This document shows, one piece after another, positions 9,911 through 19,500 of a DNA stretch of 64,000 nt. The position numbers were made by a program, and so were the translations under genes. The stretch spans positions 434,001 to 498,000 of the forward strand of contig JALCLA010000002.1 in the NCBI GenBank assembly GCA_022647565.1. Reading direction: 5' to 3'. The notes under the pieces were generated by a model. The model worked only from the letters and a program-made list of their open reading frames with translations. It was not told the DNA's origin and made no database searches. How positions within the stretch are numbered: position 1 is the first letter of the stretch; every line of letters starts with the position of its first letter. Source of the stretch: Chiayiivirga sp. GTDB taxonomy: Bacteria > Pseudomonadota > Gammaproteobacteria > Xanthomonadales > Xanthomonadaceae.

Positions 9911-11203
9911 ATGAACGCCAACCCCGCCCTCCCCGCCGCCGTGCAGGCCCTGGCCGACGAAGCCGAACGCCTCGCGCGCATGGGCCAGATCGATGCCGCC
10001 GCACACGCGTTCGAGCGCGTCCGCATCGCCGCGCCGGAGTACTCGCGCGCCCTCGCCTTCTTCGCGATGCGCGCCTTCTCGCAGGGCGACCTTGACCTGG
10101 CGCGCTCCTTGATCGATCGCGCCGTCGCGGGCTGGCCAATCACCGCGCTGCTGCAGGCGCAGCGCGCGACGATTCTGATGGCCGCCAACGAGCGCGACGC
10201 CGCGCTCGAGGCCTTGTTGAGCGCGCTGGCGCTGGACCCGGATTTCGTTCCCGCGCGGCTCGACGCGGGCATCCTGCTAGAAGACCTGGGACGCCCGCGC
10301 GAGGCGGTTGCGCACTTTCGCCTGGCGCTGGCGAAGTTGCCCTCGCCGCCGCCCGCGCCGCTGGCCCCGCGCGTCGAGCGCGCTCAGGCCGCGTTGGCAC
10401 GTGAACAAGCCGAGCTCGAAGCGACCATCGCCTCGCACCTGGCACCGCTGCAACACGCGCCACCAGAAACCCGCGCACGCTTCGACGAGTGTCTGGACAT
10501 CTTCCTCGGCCGCAAGCGCCCGCAGCTGCCCAAGCCCGGGATGATGCATTTCCCCAAGCTTGCGCCGTTGACGTTCTTCCCGCGCGACATGTTCGACTGG
10601 ATCGAGCACGTCGAGGCCCAGACTGAAGCCATCCGCGACGAACTCGTTGCACTGCTGGCACAGGGCGACGCGGGCTTCATGCCTTACGTGCAGAAGTCCG
10701 CGGCGGAAGCCGGTAGTGCCTGGAGCGCACTCAACCACCGACTCGACTGGGGCGCCTACTTTCTCTTCAACCAGGGTCAGCGCGTGGAGAAGCACTGCGT
10801 CGCCTGCCCACGGACGACGGCATTGCTCGACGCCTTGCCGCTGGTGCGCATCACGGGCCGCGGCCCGACGGCATTCTTTTCGCGCCTGAAACCCGGCACC
10901 CACATCGTGCCGCACCACGGCGCCACCAACACCCGGCTGATCGCGCACTTGCCGCTGATCGTGCCGCCCGACTGCGCGCTGCGCGTGGGCAACGACACCC
11001 GCGCGGTTGAGGCCGGTCGCATGATGATCTTCGACGACACGCTCGAACACGAAGCCTGGAACCGCAGCGACCAGGATCGCGTGGTCCTGATCTTCGACAT
11101 CTGGAATCCTTTCCTCAGCGCCACCGAACGCGAGTTGGTCACGCACATGACCCAGGCACTGGCGGAGTTCTATCCGGAGCCGCAGCACAAGACAGATTTC
11201 TAG
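9911..11203 (+). CDS. TPR protein with aspartyl/asparaginyl beta-hydroxylase domain
   Basis: 430 residues. The N-terminal 170 or so form TPR-like helices (ARMGQIDAAAHAFERVRIAA, ERDAALEALLSALALDPDF). The C-terminal domain matches aspartyl/asparaginyl beta-hydroxylase: HHGATNTRLIAHLPL supplies the first histidine and an arginine, FDDTLEHEAWNRS supplies the second histidine, and RVVLIFDIWNPFL is the core strand. The family uses 2-oxoglutarate and Fe(II) to hydroxylate Asp/Asn or related acceptors. ATG at 9911; a TATGAT box at 9878 could be its promoter. It lies 28 bp after the glycosyltransferase stop. Confidence 0.9.
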   Translation: MNANPALPAAVQALADEAERLARMGQIDAAAHAFERVRIAAPEYSRALAFFAMRAFSQGDLDLARSLIDRAVAGWPITALLQAQRATILMAANERDAALEALLSALALDPDFVPARLDAGILLEDLGRPREAVAHFRLALAKLPSPPPAPLAPRVERAQAALAREQAELEATIASHLAPLQHAPPETRARFDECLDIFLGRKRPQLPKPGMMHFPKLAPLTFFPRDMFDWIEHVEAQTEAIRDELVALLAQGDAGFMPYVQKSAAEAGSAWSALNHRLDWGAYFLFNQGQRVEKHCVACPRTTALLDALPLVRITGRGPTAFFSRLKPGTHIVPHHGATNTRLIAHLPLIVPPDCALRVGNDTRAVEAGRMMIFDDTLEHEAWNRSDQDRVVLIFDIWNPFLSATERELVTHMTQALAEFYPEPQHKTDF

Positions 11204-11247
11204 GGCCGGCCGGATGCTGACGCGACCGATCGAGATACGTCGCGACC

Positions 11248-13054
11248 CTACTCCTCGCTGTAGCCCAGCCACTCCAGATGTGGCCGCAGCAGCGGCAACA
11301 CCGGCTCCATCCAGCGCCGGTACTGCTGCCAGCGTCCCGCGGCACGGCGATAGATCGGCTCGGCGACCTGTTGATAGCTGTTGGTGCGGACCCGGCCACG
11401 CTCCGCCAGACGTTGCTCCGGGTCGAGCACGGCGTTCGGCGCCGCAATGCCCAGCGCTTCCGCGGCCGCAGCCAGTTCGCGCTCGGGCTGCACGATGAGG
11501 TCCTCGTAGCGCACGTAGTGCAGGCGCAGCGGCAGGCGTTCCACGATGCTGCGCCAGATACGCATCACGGCGTCGTAGGTGCGCGCGGCGGATTCGATGC
11601 TGTCGAAGTGGATGAAGGCCTCGTTCGGCCGGAACTGCTGCATGAGGTTGCTCAGCACCACATCGCAGGGGTGACGCAGCGCGAACAGAATCGGCGCGTC
11701 GGGAAACAGGCGGTGGATCAGCGGCACCTGCAACAGGCGCAGAGGCAGTTTGTCGAGCACGATCGCGCGCGTGCCGCGCGGCAGGCAGGCGCGCACCGCT
11801 TGGGCGTAGTGCCCATGGCCTCGCGCCAGATCCACCGCGCTCAAGCCGGGCATGGCGCCGGGATAGCTGCGGTCGGGTCCCAGCATCGCGTCCACGGCCT
11901 GTTCGAAGCCGGGGCGCTCTTCGATCGAGGCGACCTCCGGATGCGCATCCAGCAGCGTGTCCAGCAGCGTGGTGCCCGAGCGCGGAAAGCCGACCAGGAA
12001 CGCGGGAGCGAATCCCAGCTCCGCCCGGGGATCCCCGGGCTGCGCGAACGCGCCCAGCGCCCCCTCTCCCAGCCAGCGCTCGATCTGCGCCAGGCGCCGC
12101 GGGAACGCCGTGGGATCGATGCCGCGCCGGCGCGGACTGCGCGCCGCCAACGCATGCGCGCGCTCCAAGGCCTCCATGGTGGCCCCGGGCTCGGCGTTGC
12201 GGTCGTGCACCAGGGCGCGTTCGAACCAATACTGCTGCGCCAGGCGCGCCGGTAGCGGCTGACCCTCGAGGGCGAGCAGGCGCGCGCGCGCCGCTTCGAT
12301 TTGTCCGGCGCGGCGCGCCAGCCGTGCGGCTTCCAGCGCTGAGGCCGGGATGGTCAGGCGCTGCCGCGAGTCCCTGGGCGACGTAGCGCCTCGCGCGCTC
12401 CAGGTCGTTCGATTGCTCGGCCACGCCCGCGAGTTCGGTGAGGATCTCCGGATCGCCCGGCGCAGCGGCCAGTGCGGCTTCGAGATGAGCGCGAGCGCCC
12501 GCGGTGTCGGTGTCTTCGTTCAACAGACAGCCGAGATAGAAGTGCGCCAGCGGATGCTGTGGATCCAGGCGCAGCGCCTGTTCCTGGGCGGCGCGCGCCT
12601 CGGCGCTGCGCCCCAGGATATGCAGGCTGAGGCCGCGATTGACCCAGCCCTCCACCGCGTTCGGGTCCAGGGTCAGCAAGCGCTCGAACGCCGTGAGCGC
12701 TTCATCGCCGCGCTCGGCGGCGGCCAGACTGATGCCCAGATTGAGCCAGGCCGCGCGCCAGGCCGGGCGCTGCTGCACGACCTCGCGATAGGCCGCGATG
12801 GACTCGTCCAGACGATTCGCGGCGCGCAGCGCATGCGCGAGGCTGTAGCGCGCTTCGGGGTAGTCGGGCTGCAGTTGCAAGGCCAGACGCAAGGCCGCCA
12901 GCGCTTCGGCGCGGCGCCCCAGATTGTGCAGGGCGCGACCGGCGTGATGCTGCGCCGTGGCCAGTTCGGGATGCGCGCCCAGCACGGGCTTGAGGGTGGC
13001 CAGGGCCGCGGCCGGATCGCCTTGCAGCTGGCGTTCGATGGCGCGGATGCTCAC
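11248..13054 (-). CDS. TPR-domain sulfotransferase, frameshifted
   Basis: Two frames make one protein. The first, from a GTG at 13054, has tandem TPRs (GRRAEALAALRLALQLQPDY and similar) and continues to APDHP. The second carries the sulfotransferase domain with the PAPS loop GFPRSGTTLLDTLLDAHPEV and RHPCDVVLSNLMQQF. Deleting one base from the GGG run at 12347-12349 restores DHPASALEAARLARRAGQ and joins the frames. The gene is a paralogue of the one at 5.7 kb and faces it across the oxygenases. It is either a sequence error or a recent disruption. Confidence 0.8.
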
Positions 13055-13064
13055 GGCTCAGGCC

Positions 13065-13300
13065 TCAGCACCGGCGAGCAGGTGCGACCAGGTCGCGCAG
13101 CAAGGGTCCCAGATGTCCAGGCGGCGCTTCCGCCACGGCCCATTCGCGCAGGCGCAGGGCGCAGGCGGGGTCTTGCGCATGGCTCAGGAGCGTGATGCGA
13201 TCCTTCTCGCACCACGACCCGCTTCATCGCCGGCGCGCAGCAGGACTTCGGCCTCGGACAGCCCTCCCCCAAGGGGGTGTATGGGTGGGGTGGCGCTCAT
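13065..13300 (-). pseudogene. Small broken ORF upstream of the sulfotransferase
   Basis: An ATG at 13300 begins MSATPPIHPLGGGLSEAEVL and runs about 34 codons to a stop. Another frame then reads CEKDRITLLSHAQDPACALR and on to a stop at 13065. Together they look like one protein of about 78 residues with a frameshift near 13220. No family recognised. It could also be a decayed N-terminal part of the adjacent sulfotransferase gene. Confidence 0.3.
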
Positions 13301-13329
13301 GCCCTCGCATCCCCAGTCTAACCGGAACA

Positions 13330-13361
13330 GAAAAGCGCAAGGGCCCCGAAGGGCCCTTGCG
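13330..13361 (-). terminator. Rho-independent terminator of the TonB receptor gene
   Basis: A perfect 11-bp stem (CGCAAGGGCCC at 13336-13346 with its complement at 13351-13361) and a four-base CGAA loop lie 50 bp after the receptor stop codon. On the minus strand a T-rich stretch (GCTTTTCTG) follows. Confidence 0.85.
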
Positions 13362-13409
13362 GTGAAGCATCAACCTGAGAACTTGGAACTGACTGATCTG
13401 AAGCTGCGA

Positions 13410-16140
13410 TCAGAAGTTCTGGGTGTAGCGGACGTACGGCACGCGGCCGTAGGCATCGTACAGGTTGAAGTCGAAGCCACGACCCGTCGGATCGAACGGA
13501 TCCACCACCGGATCCTTGTCAGTGACGTTGTTCACACCGACGGTCAGCTTGCCGTTCCACGGAGCGTTCCACGAGGCCTGTAGATCATGCGTGGTCCACG
13601 AGGGCAGCGAGGTTGGGTAGCCATAATCGGATCCAGCCAAGCAATCCGCATCGCCTTGGCAGGCATTGAGCAACAGGCCTTGATAGGACAGCGTGCTGTC
13701 GACGTGGTTGAGGATCCAAGCGAACGTGAAGTCGCCGTAGGACCACTGATTGACCAAGCTGGCACGGAACTCCGGCGTAGAGGGATCGCCCACCAGATTG
13801 CGGGCACCATCGAATGCAAACTCATCCACATAGCTGACGGTCAGCGCGCTTTGCAGATTACCCCATTCGCCGAAATCAAAGTTCGTGCGCAGGTTGAAAT
13901 CGACACCCGCAGTCTTCAGATCGCGGTTACCGAAGCTACGCTGCACGAACAGGATCTCTCCATTCGGAGAATAGGCCGCACCCATGCCGGCGAGCGGATC
14001 GCCCGGATTGGTATCAGCCGGCAGTTCGCGAACACCCGCCGGGCATGGTACAGCGCCAGCCAAACACGACAGAATCAGGCCGCTGCTGATTCCGAAGATG
14101 CCGTCTTCGATCTTGATGTTGTAGTAGTCGACGGTCAAGTTCAGCCAATCGGCGGCGTCCCACGCCAAGCCAACCGAGAACTGGTCGGATTGCTCCGAAC
14201 CAATGGTCGGATTCGCGAGAACGTACGCATTGACCTGCACGCTACAGGTGGACGGCAAGCCGAAGGCAACGCAGGTCGTCGGGTCGGTAACCGTGTCCGC
14301 CGAGAACGCGGGCTGCGAGGTCAGCACATCCAACGTCGGAGCACGGAACCCCTTGCCCACCGAAGCGCGCAAGGTCAGGCTGTCGAGCGGCTGCCAACGC
14401 ACCGAGAGCTTGGGCGAGGTGTCGTTGCCGTAGTCGCTGTATTCGTCGTAACGCGCCGCGAGCGAGACTTCCAGGTTCGACAACACCGGCAGCAACAATT
14501 CGCCGAACGCAGCCTTCACGTTGCGACCACCGGCGGCCGAGTTGCCGGCCGAGCCGACGATCTGGCCCGAGGACTGCAATGTATCGAAAACGTCCGCATA
14601 GTCTTCCGAGCGGAATTCCACACCGAATGCCACGCCTGCTGCACCACCGGCCATTTCCCACAGATCGGTGCTGGCCGAACCGTACAGCTCTTCGATCGTG
14701 AAGTTCGAGTCACGGTTGATCGTCGCAATCATCCCATCGAGCAGTTCGCGCGGGTTGTTGAACGGATCGTAGATGTCGTAGCGACCGTCGGAGATGAACT
14801 GCTGAGCGATGCTGCCCACGACGAAGTTGCGACCGAACTCATAGTACTTGCTCTCGGTCGAACGCACGCCGAAATCGAGATAGAAATCGCCGAACTGGCC
14901 TTCCGCACCGAGCAGGAAGGTGTAGTTGTTGTTGTCGATCAGACGTGTCGCGATTACCCAGCGCCGCGAAACGGTGGCGCAGGAAGTACGGCACGCTTGG
15001 CGTTGTAGCCGGCGCCCGGGAAGCGGATCTGCCGGATGGTTCGGCGAACCCACCGGGATGAACGGCTGCGCGCCATCCGGCCAGGGCGAAGACGGCACCG
15101 GCGCATAGCGGCCGAACGACTTCACGCGCTGCACCGACGCGTTCATGTAGGTCGACCAGTCGTCGTTGATCTGATAGGAGGCACGGGTGAACAGCGACTC
15201 GTTGCGCTGCTCGGCTTCGTCGGCCGCCACGAAGGTGAAGTCGTAGAGGCAACGGCCATTGGCGCCGCCGCTGAAACCGGGGCCGTTACACGCATCTGGA
15301 TCCGGGATGAGGCTCGGGCCGAGGCCCTGGCTGGCGCTGCCGTTGACGCGGCTGCCCGGCACGAAAGCCGTACAGGGTGCCCGGGGCCGGGTTGGCGGCA
15401 TACAGTTCGTTCGAGTAGCTCGACGCGCCGCCGGCCGAGAACGCACGGTCCGCCTGGAAGATGATGCCGCGGTTGTTGTAGGACACGCCGCCGATCATGC
15501 TGCCGCGGTCGCCCGAGATGCCGAAGATGGCCGAGCCTTCTTCCGTCTCGCCGCCCTTCTGCTTCGGGTCGCCCATGCCGACCGACAGCTCGACGCCGTT
15601 GAAGTCCTTGCGGGTGATGATGTTGACCACGCCGCCGATCGCGTCCGAACCGTAGATGGCCGACGCGCCGTCAGAGAGGATTTCGATACGCTCGACCGAC
15701 GCCAGCGGCAGACCGTTGAGGTCCTGGCCCTGGCCGGTGCTCGGCGCCGCCGGCAGACGACGACCGTCGACGAGGATCAGGGTACGACCCGAACCCAGGC
15801 CGCGCAGGCTGAGGGTGGCGACCGACTGGGCCGACGAACCCGACTGCGGACGGAACGAGCCGAACGAGTTGAAGGTGGTGTTGCGGAGGAAGTCGGCCAC
15901 CGAGTTGTCGCCCGACAGCTCAAGGTCCTGGCGGTCGATCACGGTGACCGGCAGGGCGCCTTCGACGTCGGCGCGCTTGATGCGCGAACCGGTCACTTCG
16001 ATGCGCTCGAGCGACTGGGCCTCTTCTTCGGTGTCGTCCTGCGCGAACGCAGGCGCGGCGGCGAGGCTGATCAGGCCTACGGCACCGGCAGCGATGCCGT
16101 AACGGACGGCCTCGCTCAGCAGATTACGTTTGAAATTCAT
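13410..16140 (-). CDS. TonB-dependent receptor, frameshifted
   Basis: Outer-membrane receptor of about 910 residues. The signal peptide ends at PAFAQ; the plug domain carries IEVTGSRI, GLGSGRTLILVDGRRLP and YGSDAIGGVVNIITRK; the barrel ends with VPYVRYTQNF. The ATG at 16140 follows a GGAGAGAG Shine-Dalgarno. The reading frame breaks at four places: near 15371, in the CCC at 15014-15016, and near 14995 and 14942. Removing one base at each gives a continuous family-like sequence, including PYFLRHRFAALGNRDT. The substrate is unknown; closest features are those of the large Xanthomonadales receptors for carbohydrates or peptides. The promoter probably lies in 16160-16320. Confidence 0.88.
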
Positions 16141-16322
16141 TACGCTCTCTCCAACGTCAGAGTGTTTTGCACACGGTTCGGAACAAAGAATTGTTTTCCG
16201 CTCCCTGGATATTGCCGGCCGCTGGCAGGCTCCTGCCCACCGCCGACGCTCGGCAGCGCCGGAGTCTAGCAACATTTTTTTAACGGTGGAAATGCCTGCC
16301 ACAATTGTGTTGCAAATAAACG

Positions 16323-16347
16323 ACAAAGCCCCGTCAAGGGGCTTTGT
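16323..16347 (-). terminator. Terminator downstream of the DUF4097 gene
   Basis: ACAAAGCCCC at 16323-16332 pairs with GGGGCTTTGT at 16338-16347 around a 5-base loop. On the minus strand it is followed by CGTTTATTTG. It lies 37 bp beyond the stop codon of the DUF4097 gene and separates that operon from the receptor promoter. Confidence 0.75.
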
Positions 16348-16384
16348 GGCGGGCTTGCGACAGCGGTCGAGGCGCAGGCAGCGG

Positions 16385-17290
16385 CTATTCCAACCGCAGC
16401 CTCACGTCGCCCGAGAACGATTCCAGCTCGATCCGCCCCTCGCCCGCTCCCAGCGTGGTTTCGAGACTGGAGCCGGGTCCGTACTCTTCGGTCTCCACCG
16501 TGCCCTGATCGGACCTCAGGCTGCCGCTGAAGCTGGAAGCCGTCACCCGGGCCGAGGTCGCGGCCGGCAGGATCACTTCCAGATCGCCACTCAGACTCTC
16601 CGCCTGCAGGCGAGCGTTGGCCTGCAGGCCAGTTCGCAGGGACACGTCGCCCGACACCACGCCCACCTTGACCTGTCGCGCCGGGCTGCCCGACTCCAGC
16701 GTCAGCCGGCCCGAGACTGACTCCAGTTCGATCCGGTCGCTGATCTGGCCGCGCAACTCGACATCGCCGCTTACGACCTCGATATCGACCTCGGCACTGT
16801 CGGCCTCGATGCTGGCATCCCCGCTGACCAGATGCAGTTCCAGCGCCTTCGCGCCGGTGCGGATGCTGGCGTCACCACTGACCGAATTGACCCGCAACGC
16901 GGCCCCGGCCACGCCCCGCACCTCGATCCGGGCCGATACCGAATCCACTCCCAGGCTGACGCCCGTCGGGACCGTGACCCGCAATTCGCTGGCCTCGCCC
17001 GCGGCATTGAAGCTGCCGAACCATCCGCGGCTTTCCGGATACTCGATCTTGATCCGCAGGTGACCGGCATCGCCTTCGATACTCAGCGCCTTGGTGCCAT
17101 CGCCGCGCTGCCCTGCAATGCGGATCTCGTCGCGCTCCCAGGTGTCGACTTCGATCAGGCCCTTGAGGTTGCCAAGCTCCACCCGGGCGTCGGGATGCAG
17201 CGGGCGGGTCTCGTCGAACGGAGTCGCGGCCTGTACCGGCGGCGTGCCGCAGGCGACGAGGATGGCAAGGGAAAGCAGGAAGCGTTTCAT
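16385..17290 (-). CDS. Periplasmic DUF4097 beta-strand repeat protein
   Basis: 301 residues with a signal peptide (MKRFLLSLAILVACG, possibly a lipoprotein-type cysteine) and then short degenerate beta repeats of the form VSGDxxI/V (RVNSVSGDASIR, ELHLVSGDASIE, VDIEVVSGDVELR), the pattern of DUF4097 right-handed helix proteins. The ATG at 17290 follows GGAG; a TTG two codons upstream is the alternative. It is the third gene of a set with an ECF sigma factor and its membrane anti-sigma, so it is probably part of an envelope-stress or membrane-sensing module. Confidence 0.8.
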   Translation of the reverse strand: MKRFLLSLAILVACGTPPVQAATPFDETRPLHPDARVELGNLKGLIEVDTWERDEIRIAGQRGDGTKALSIEGDAGHLRIKIEYPESRGWFGSFNAAGEASELRVTVPTGVSLGVDSVSARIEVRGVAGAALRVNSVSGDASIRTGAKALELHLVSGDASIEADSAEVDIEVVSGDVELRGQISDRIELESVSGRLTLESGSPARQVKVGVVSGDVSLRTGLQANARLQAESLSGDLEVILPAATSARVTASSFSGSLRSDQGTVETEEYGPGSSLETTLGAGEGRIELESFSGDVRLRLE

Positions 17291-17337
17291 GCGCAACTCC
17301 GGTGATTCGTGATTCTCGTATCTGATCGACGCAAGGC

Positions 17338-17838
17338 TCAGCCCATGACGCCGCGGCGGGTGAGCCTGAGCCGCTGTTCATAGGTGTGACGTAGCCGATC
17401 CAGGAGGTAGGTGGCTTCGGGCTGCTCGCGCAGCGCATCGCGCAGCTGCCGTGCACTGGCGTCGAGTTCGTCCGCAGCCGCCTGCAGTTCCGGCGGCATG
17501 GCGGCGGGCGTCGCACTGTCGATCGCAAGCCGGTACTCCAGCGCGATGGCGTCGGCTTCACGCCGCAGACTGGGGTCGGCACGGCCTGGCGCCGGCTGAT
17601 GCACCAGCGACGGCTCGGTGCGCAGGAACGCCGGATGCCACGCCAGGGCCAGCGCCAGGGCCAGCACGGCCGCGAGCGCGAGCAACGGACGCAGCCACGA
17701 CCGTGGCGCGCGCCGTGCGTGGTGCGGCGGCACCAGGCGTGTTTCGATGCCCTGCCACAGGTCGCGCCGTGGCGCGCGATCCGGCGGCAGTTGCCGCAGG
17801 CGGCGGCGCAGCTCGAGTTCGTCGTTCGGGGTGTTCAT
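17338..17838 (-). CDS. Membrane-anchored anti-sigma-like protein
   Basis: 166 residues. A short cytoplasmic head (NTPNDELELRRRLRQLPPDRAPRRDLW) is followed by one transmembrane helix (SWLRPLLALAAVLALALALAW) and a helical extracytoplasmic domain of about 90 residues. There is no zinc HxxxCxxC motif. It sits 10 bp after the sigma factor gene, the typical place for its partner. The ATG at 17838 follows TAGGAGATAGG; a GTG one codon earlier is possible. Function is inferred mainly from context. Confidence 0.72.
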   Translation of the reverse strand: MNTPNDELELRRRLRQLPPDRAPRRDLWQGIETRLVPPHHARRAPRSWLRPLLALAAVLALALALAWHPAFLRTEPSLVHQPAPGRADPSLRREADAIALEYRLAIDSATPAAMPPELQAAADELDASARQLRDALREQPEATYLLDRLRHTYEQRLRLTRRGVMG

Positions 17839-17848
17839 CACCTATCTC

Positions 17849-18397
17849 CTACGCAGCATCGCCGAGCAGCGCGCGCAGCAGGCCGCGGGCGCGGTGCAGC
17901 TGCGCCTTGGAACTGCCTACCGCCATGCCCAGTTCGTGAGCAATTTCCTCGTGCTTCCAGCCCTCCACGTCATGCAGCACCAGCACGGCGCGGGCCCGCG
18001 GCGGCAGCTTCGCCACGAGCTTTTCCAGATCCATGCCCAGGTCGCAGCGCGAGCCCGGCGCGGCATGGAACTCCAGCGCCGCGTCATCGGTTTCCAGCGC
18101 TTCGGCCCCGGCACGGCGGCGCAGATCCATCAGCGCGGTGTTGACCGCAAGGCGATGCAGCCAGGTGCCGAAGGCGCTGTCGTGGCGAAATCCCGCCAGG
18201 GCCTGCCACGCACGCACGAAGGCGTCCTGGGTCAGCTCCTCGGCGCGCGCTTCCACGCCGCCAACCAGACGCCAGATCACGCCGAAGACACGCCGGGCAT
18301 GGCGTCGATACAGCAACTCGAAGGCGCGCACCTCGCCCGCCGCCGCACGCCGTACCAGGGCGGCATCGGCTTCGAGGTCGTTCTCGGCCTCGGACAT
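17849..18397 (-). CDS. RNA polymerase ECF sigma factor (sigma-70 family)
   Basis: 182 residues with both ECF regions. Region 2 reads AFELLYRRHARRVFGVIWRL and DAFVRAWQALAGFR; region 4 reads LPPRARAVLVLHDVEGWKHE, then IAHELGMAVGSSKAQLHRAR. It directs core RNA polymerase to its own regulon. The ATG at 18397 (MSEAENDLEAD) fits the family; upstream methionines at 18406 and 18430 are possible. First gene of a sigma, anti-sigma and DUF4097 operon. Confidence 0.92.
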   Translation of the reverse strand: MSEAENDLEADAALVRRAAAGEVRAFELLYRRHARRVFGVIWRLVGGVEARAEELTQDAFVRAWQALAGFRHDSAFGTWLHRLAVNTALMDLRRRAGAEALETDDAALEFHAAPGSRCDLGMDLEKLVAKLPPRARAVLVLHDVEGWKHEEIAHELGMAVGSSKAQLHRARGLLRALLGDAA

Positions 18398-18482
18398 GGC
18401 GGGCATCGGCAAGGAGGTGGCAAGCAGCATAGCGGCTCAGATGCCGCTCCCCGGTGTTTGGTTTAGTCCGGTGAGCTGCGCC

Positions 18483-19473
18483 TCAGTCGGCCCGTCGGGC
18501 GACCACGCCATAGCCCATGGCTTCGCGCTGCGGCCCGAAGCAGACGTGCTGCACCGGTTCGGCAACCAGGCCCGCTTCGCGCAGCCGGTCGAGAAACCGC
18601 TCCAGCGCCGCAGGCTCAAGCGCGCTCGCGCGCAGCGCGGCCATGCGCTGCTGCAGGTTGCGCGACGTCGTTGCGAGCTGATCGAGCATGTCCTGCTTCT
18701 CGCTCGGGGCCAGTGCGATCTGCTCGTTCATTGGCGCCAGCAAGCGCTGCAGGAAGCCGCGCAGCGTTCCGCGCATCGGCTCGTCGGGCGCGGCAAAGGC
18801 GCGGGCGCGAGCGATGCCTTGCCCCAGTTCGGCCCATGGCGCCGCCACGCCGGCATCCTGCCGCGCCTGCGCAAGGTCGGCCGCGGCGCGCACGTCGCCC
18901 AGGGCCGCGAGCAGGCGACGCATCAAGCCCCGCAAGGTCCAGCTCATCCAGCAACAGCCCCAGCAGCGCGTCGATGCGGGTCGCGGTCTGCGCCACGTTC
19001 GAATCGGTGCTGTGCAGGATCGCCGCGAAACTGCCGCCCCGCCGCAGCAGGCGCGCGATCTCGGTCACGCTGGCATCGAGGTCACCGTATTCGATGCCGT
19101 ACTGGCTGGTGACGAGGTGGTAGCTGGCCGCGGGCAGGCCGGTGCGCTCGGCCGGCGTGCCGGGGTGGAAGCGGATGGCCTGCAGCTCTTCCCGCAGCTG
19201 CGGCTGCTTGCCGGCGTGGGTTGCGGGATCGATCTGCGCGACATCGACGCCCTCGATCTCCAGCGCCCGCCCCAAGGCGCGCGCCCGGCGCAGCACCGCC
19301 ACCGCCACCGCGCCGTTGCCGGTGGCCAGGTCCAGCACCTGCGCCCCTTGCGGCAAGGCATCCACCAGTCGATGCCAGAACGCGGCCAGCTCGCCGGTGT
19401 AGCCGTCACGGAAAAAATTCAGCGTGGTCGGTTCGCCGAGCCGCCAGTAGTCGCTCCAGGATTCCTGCTTCAC
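18483..19473 (-). CDS. SAM-dependent methyltransferase, frameshifted
   Basis: The first frame begins MKQESWSDYW and contains motif I (AQVLDLATGNGAVAVAVLRR) and VTSQYGIEYGDLDA. The second frame carries the helical C-terminal region (GLMRRLLAALGDVRAAADLA). Removing one base from the CCCC at 18928-18931 gives one protein of about 329 residues. It is a paralogue of the gene at 4.6-5.6 kb. It faces leftward, 27 bp downstream of PEP carboxykinase. Substrate unknown. Confidence 0.78.
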
Positions 19474-19500
19474 GAGGGTGTCGACGCAGGCTCGGTCGGA

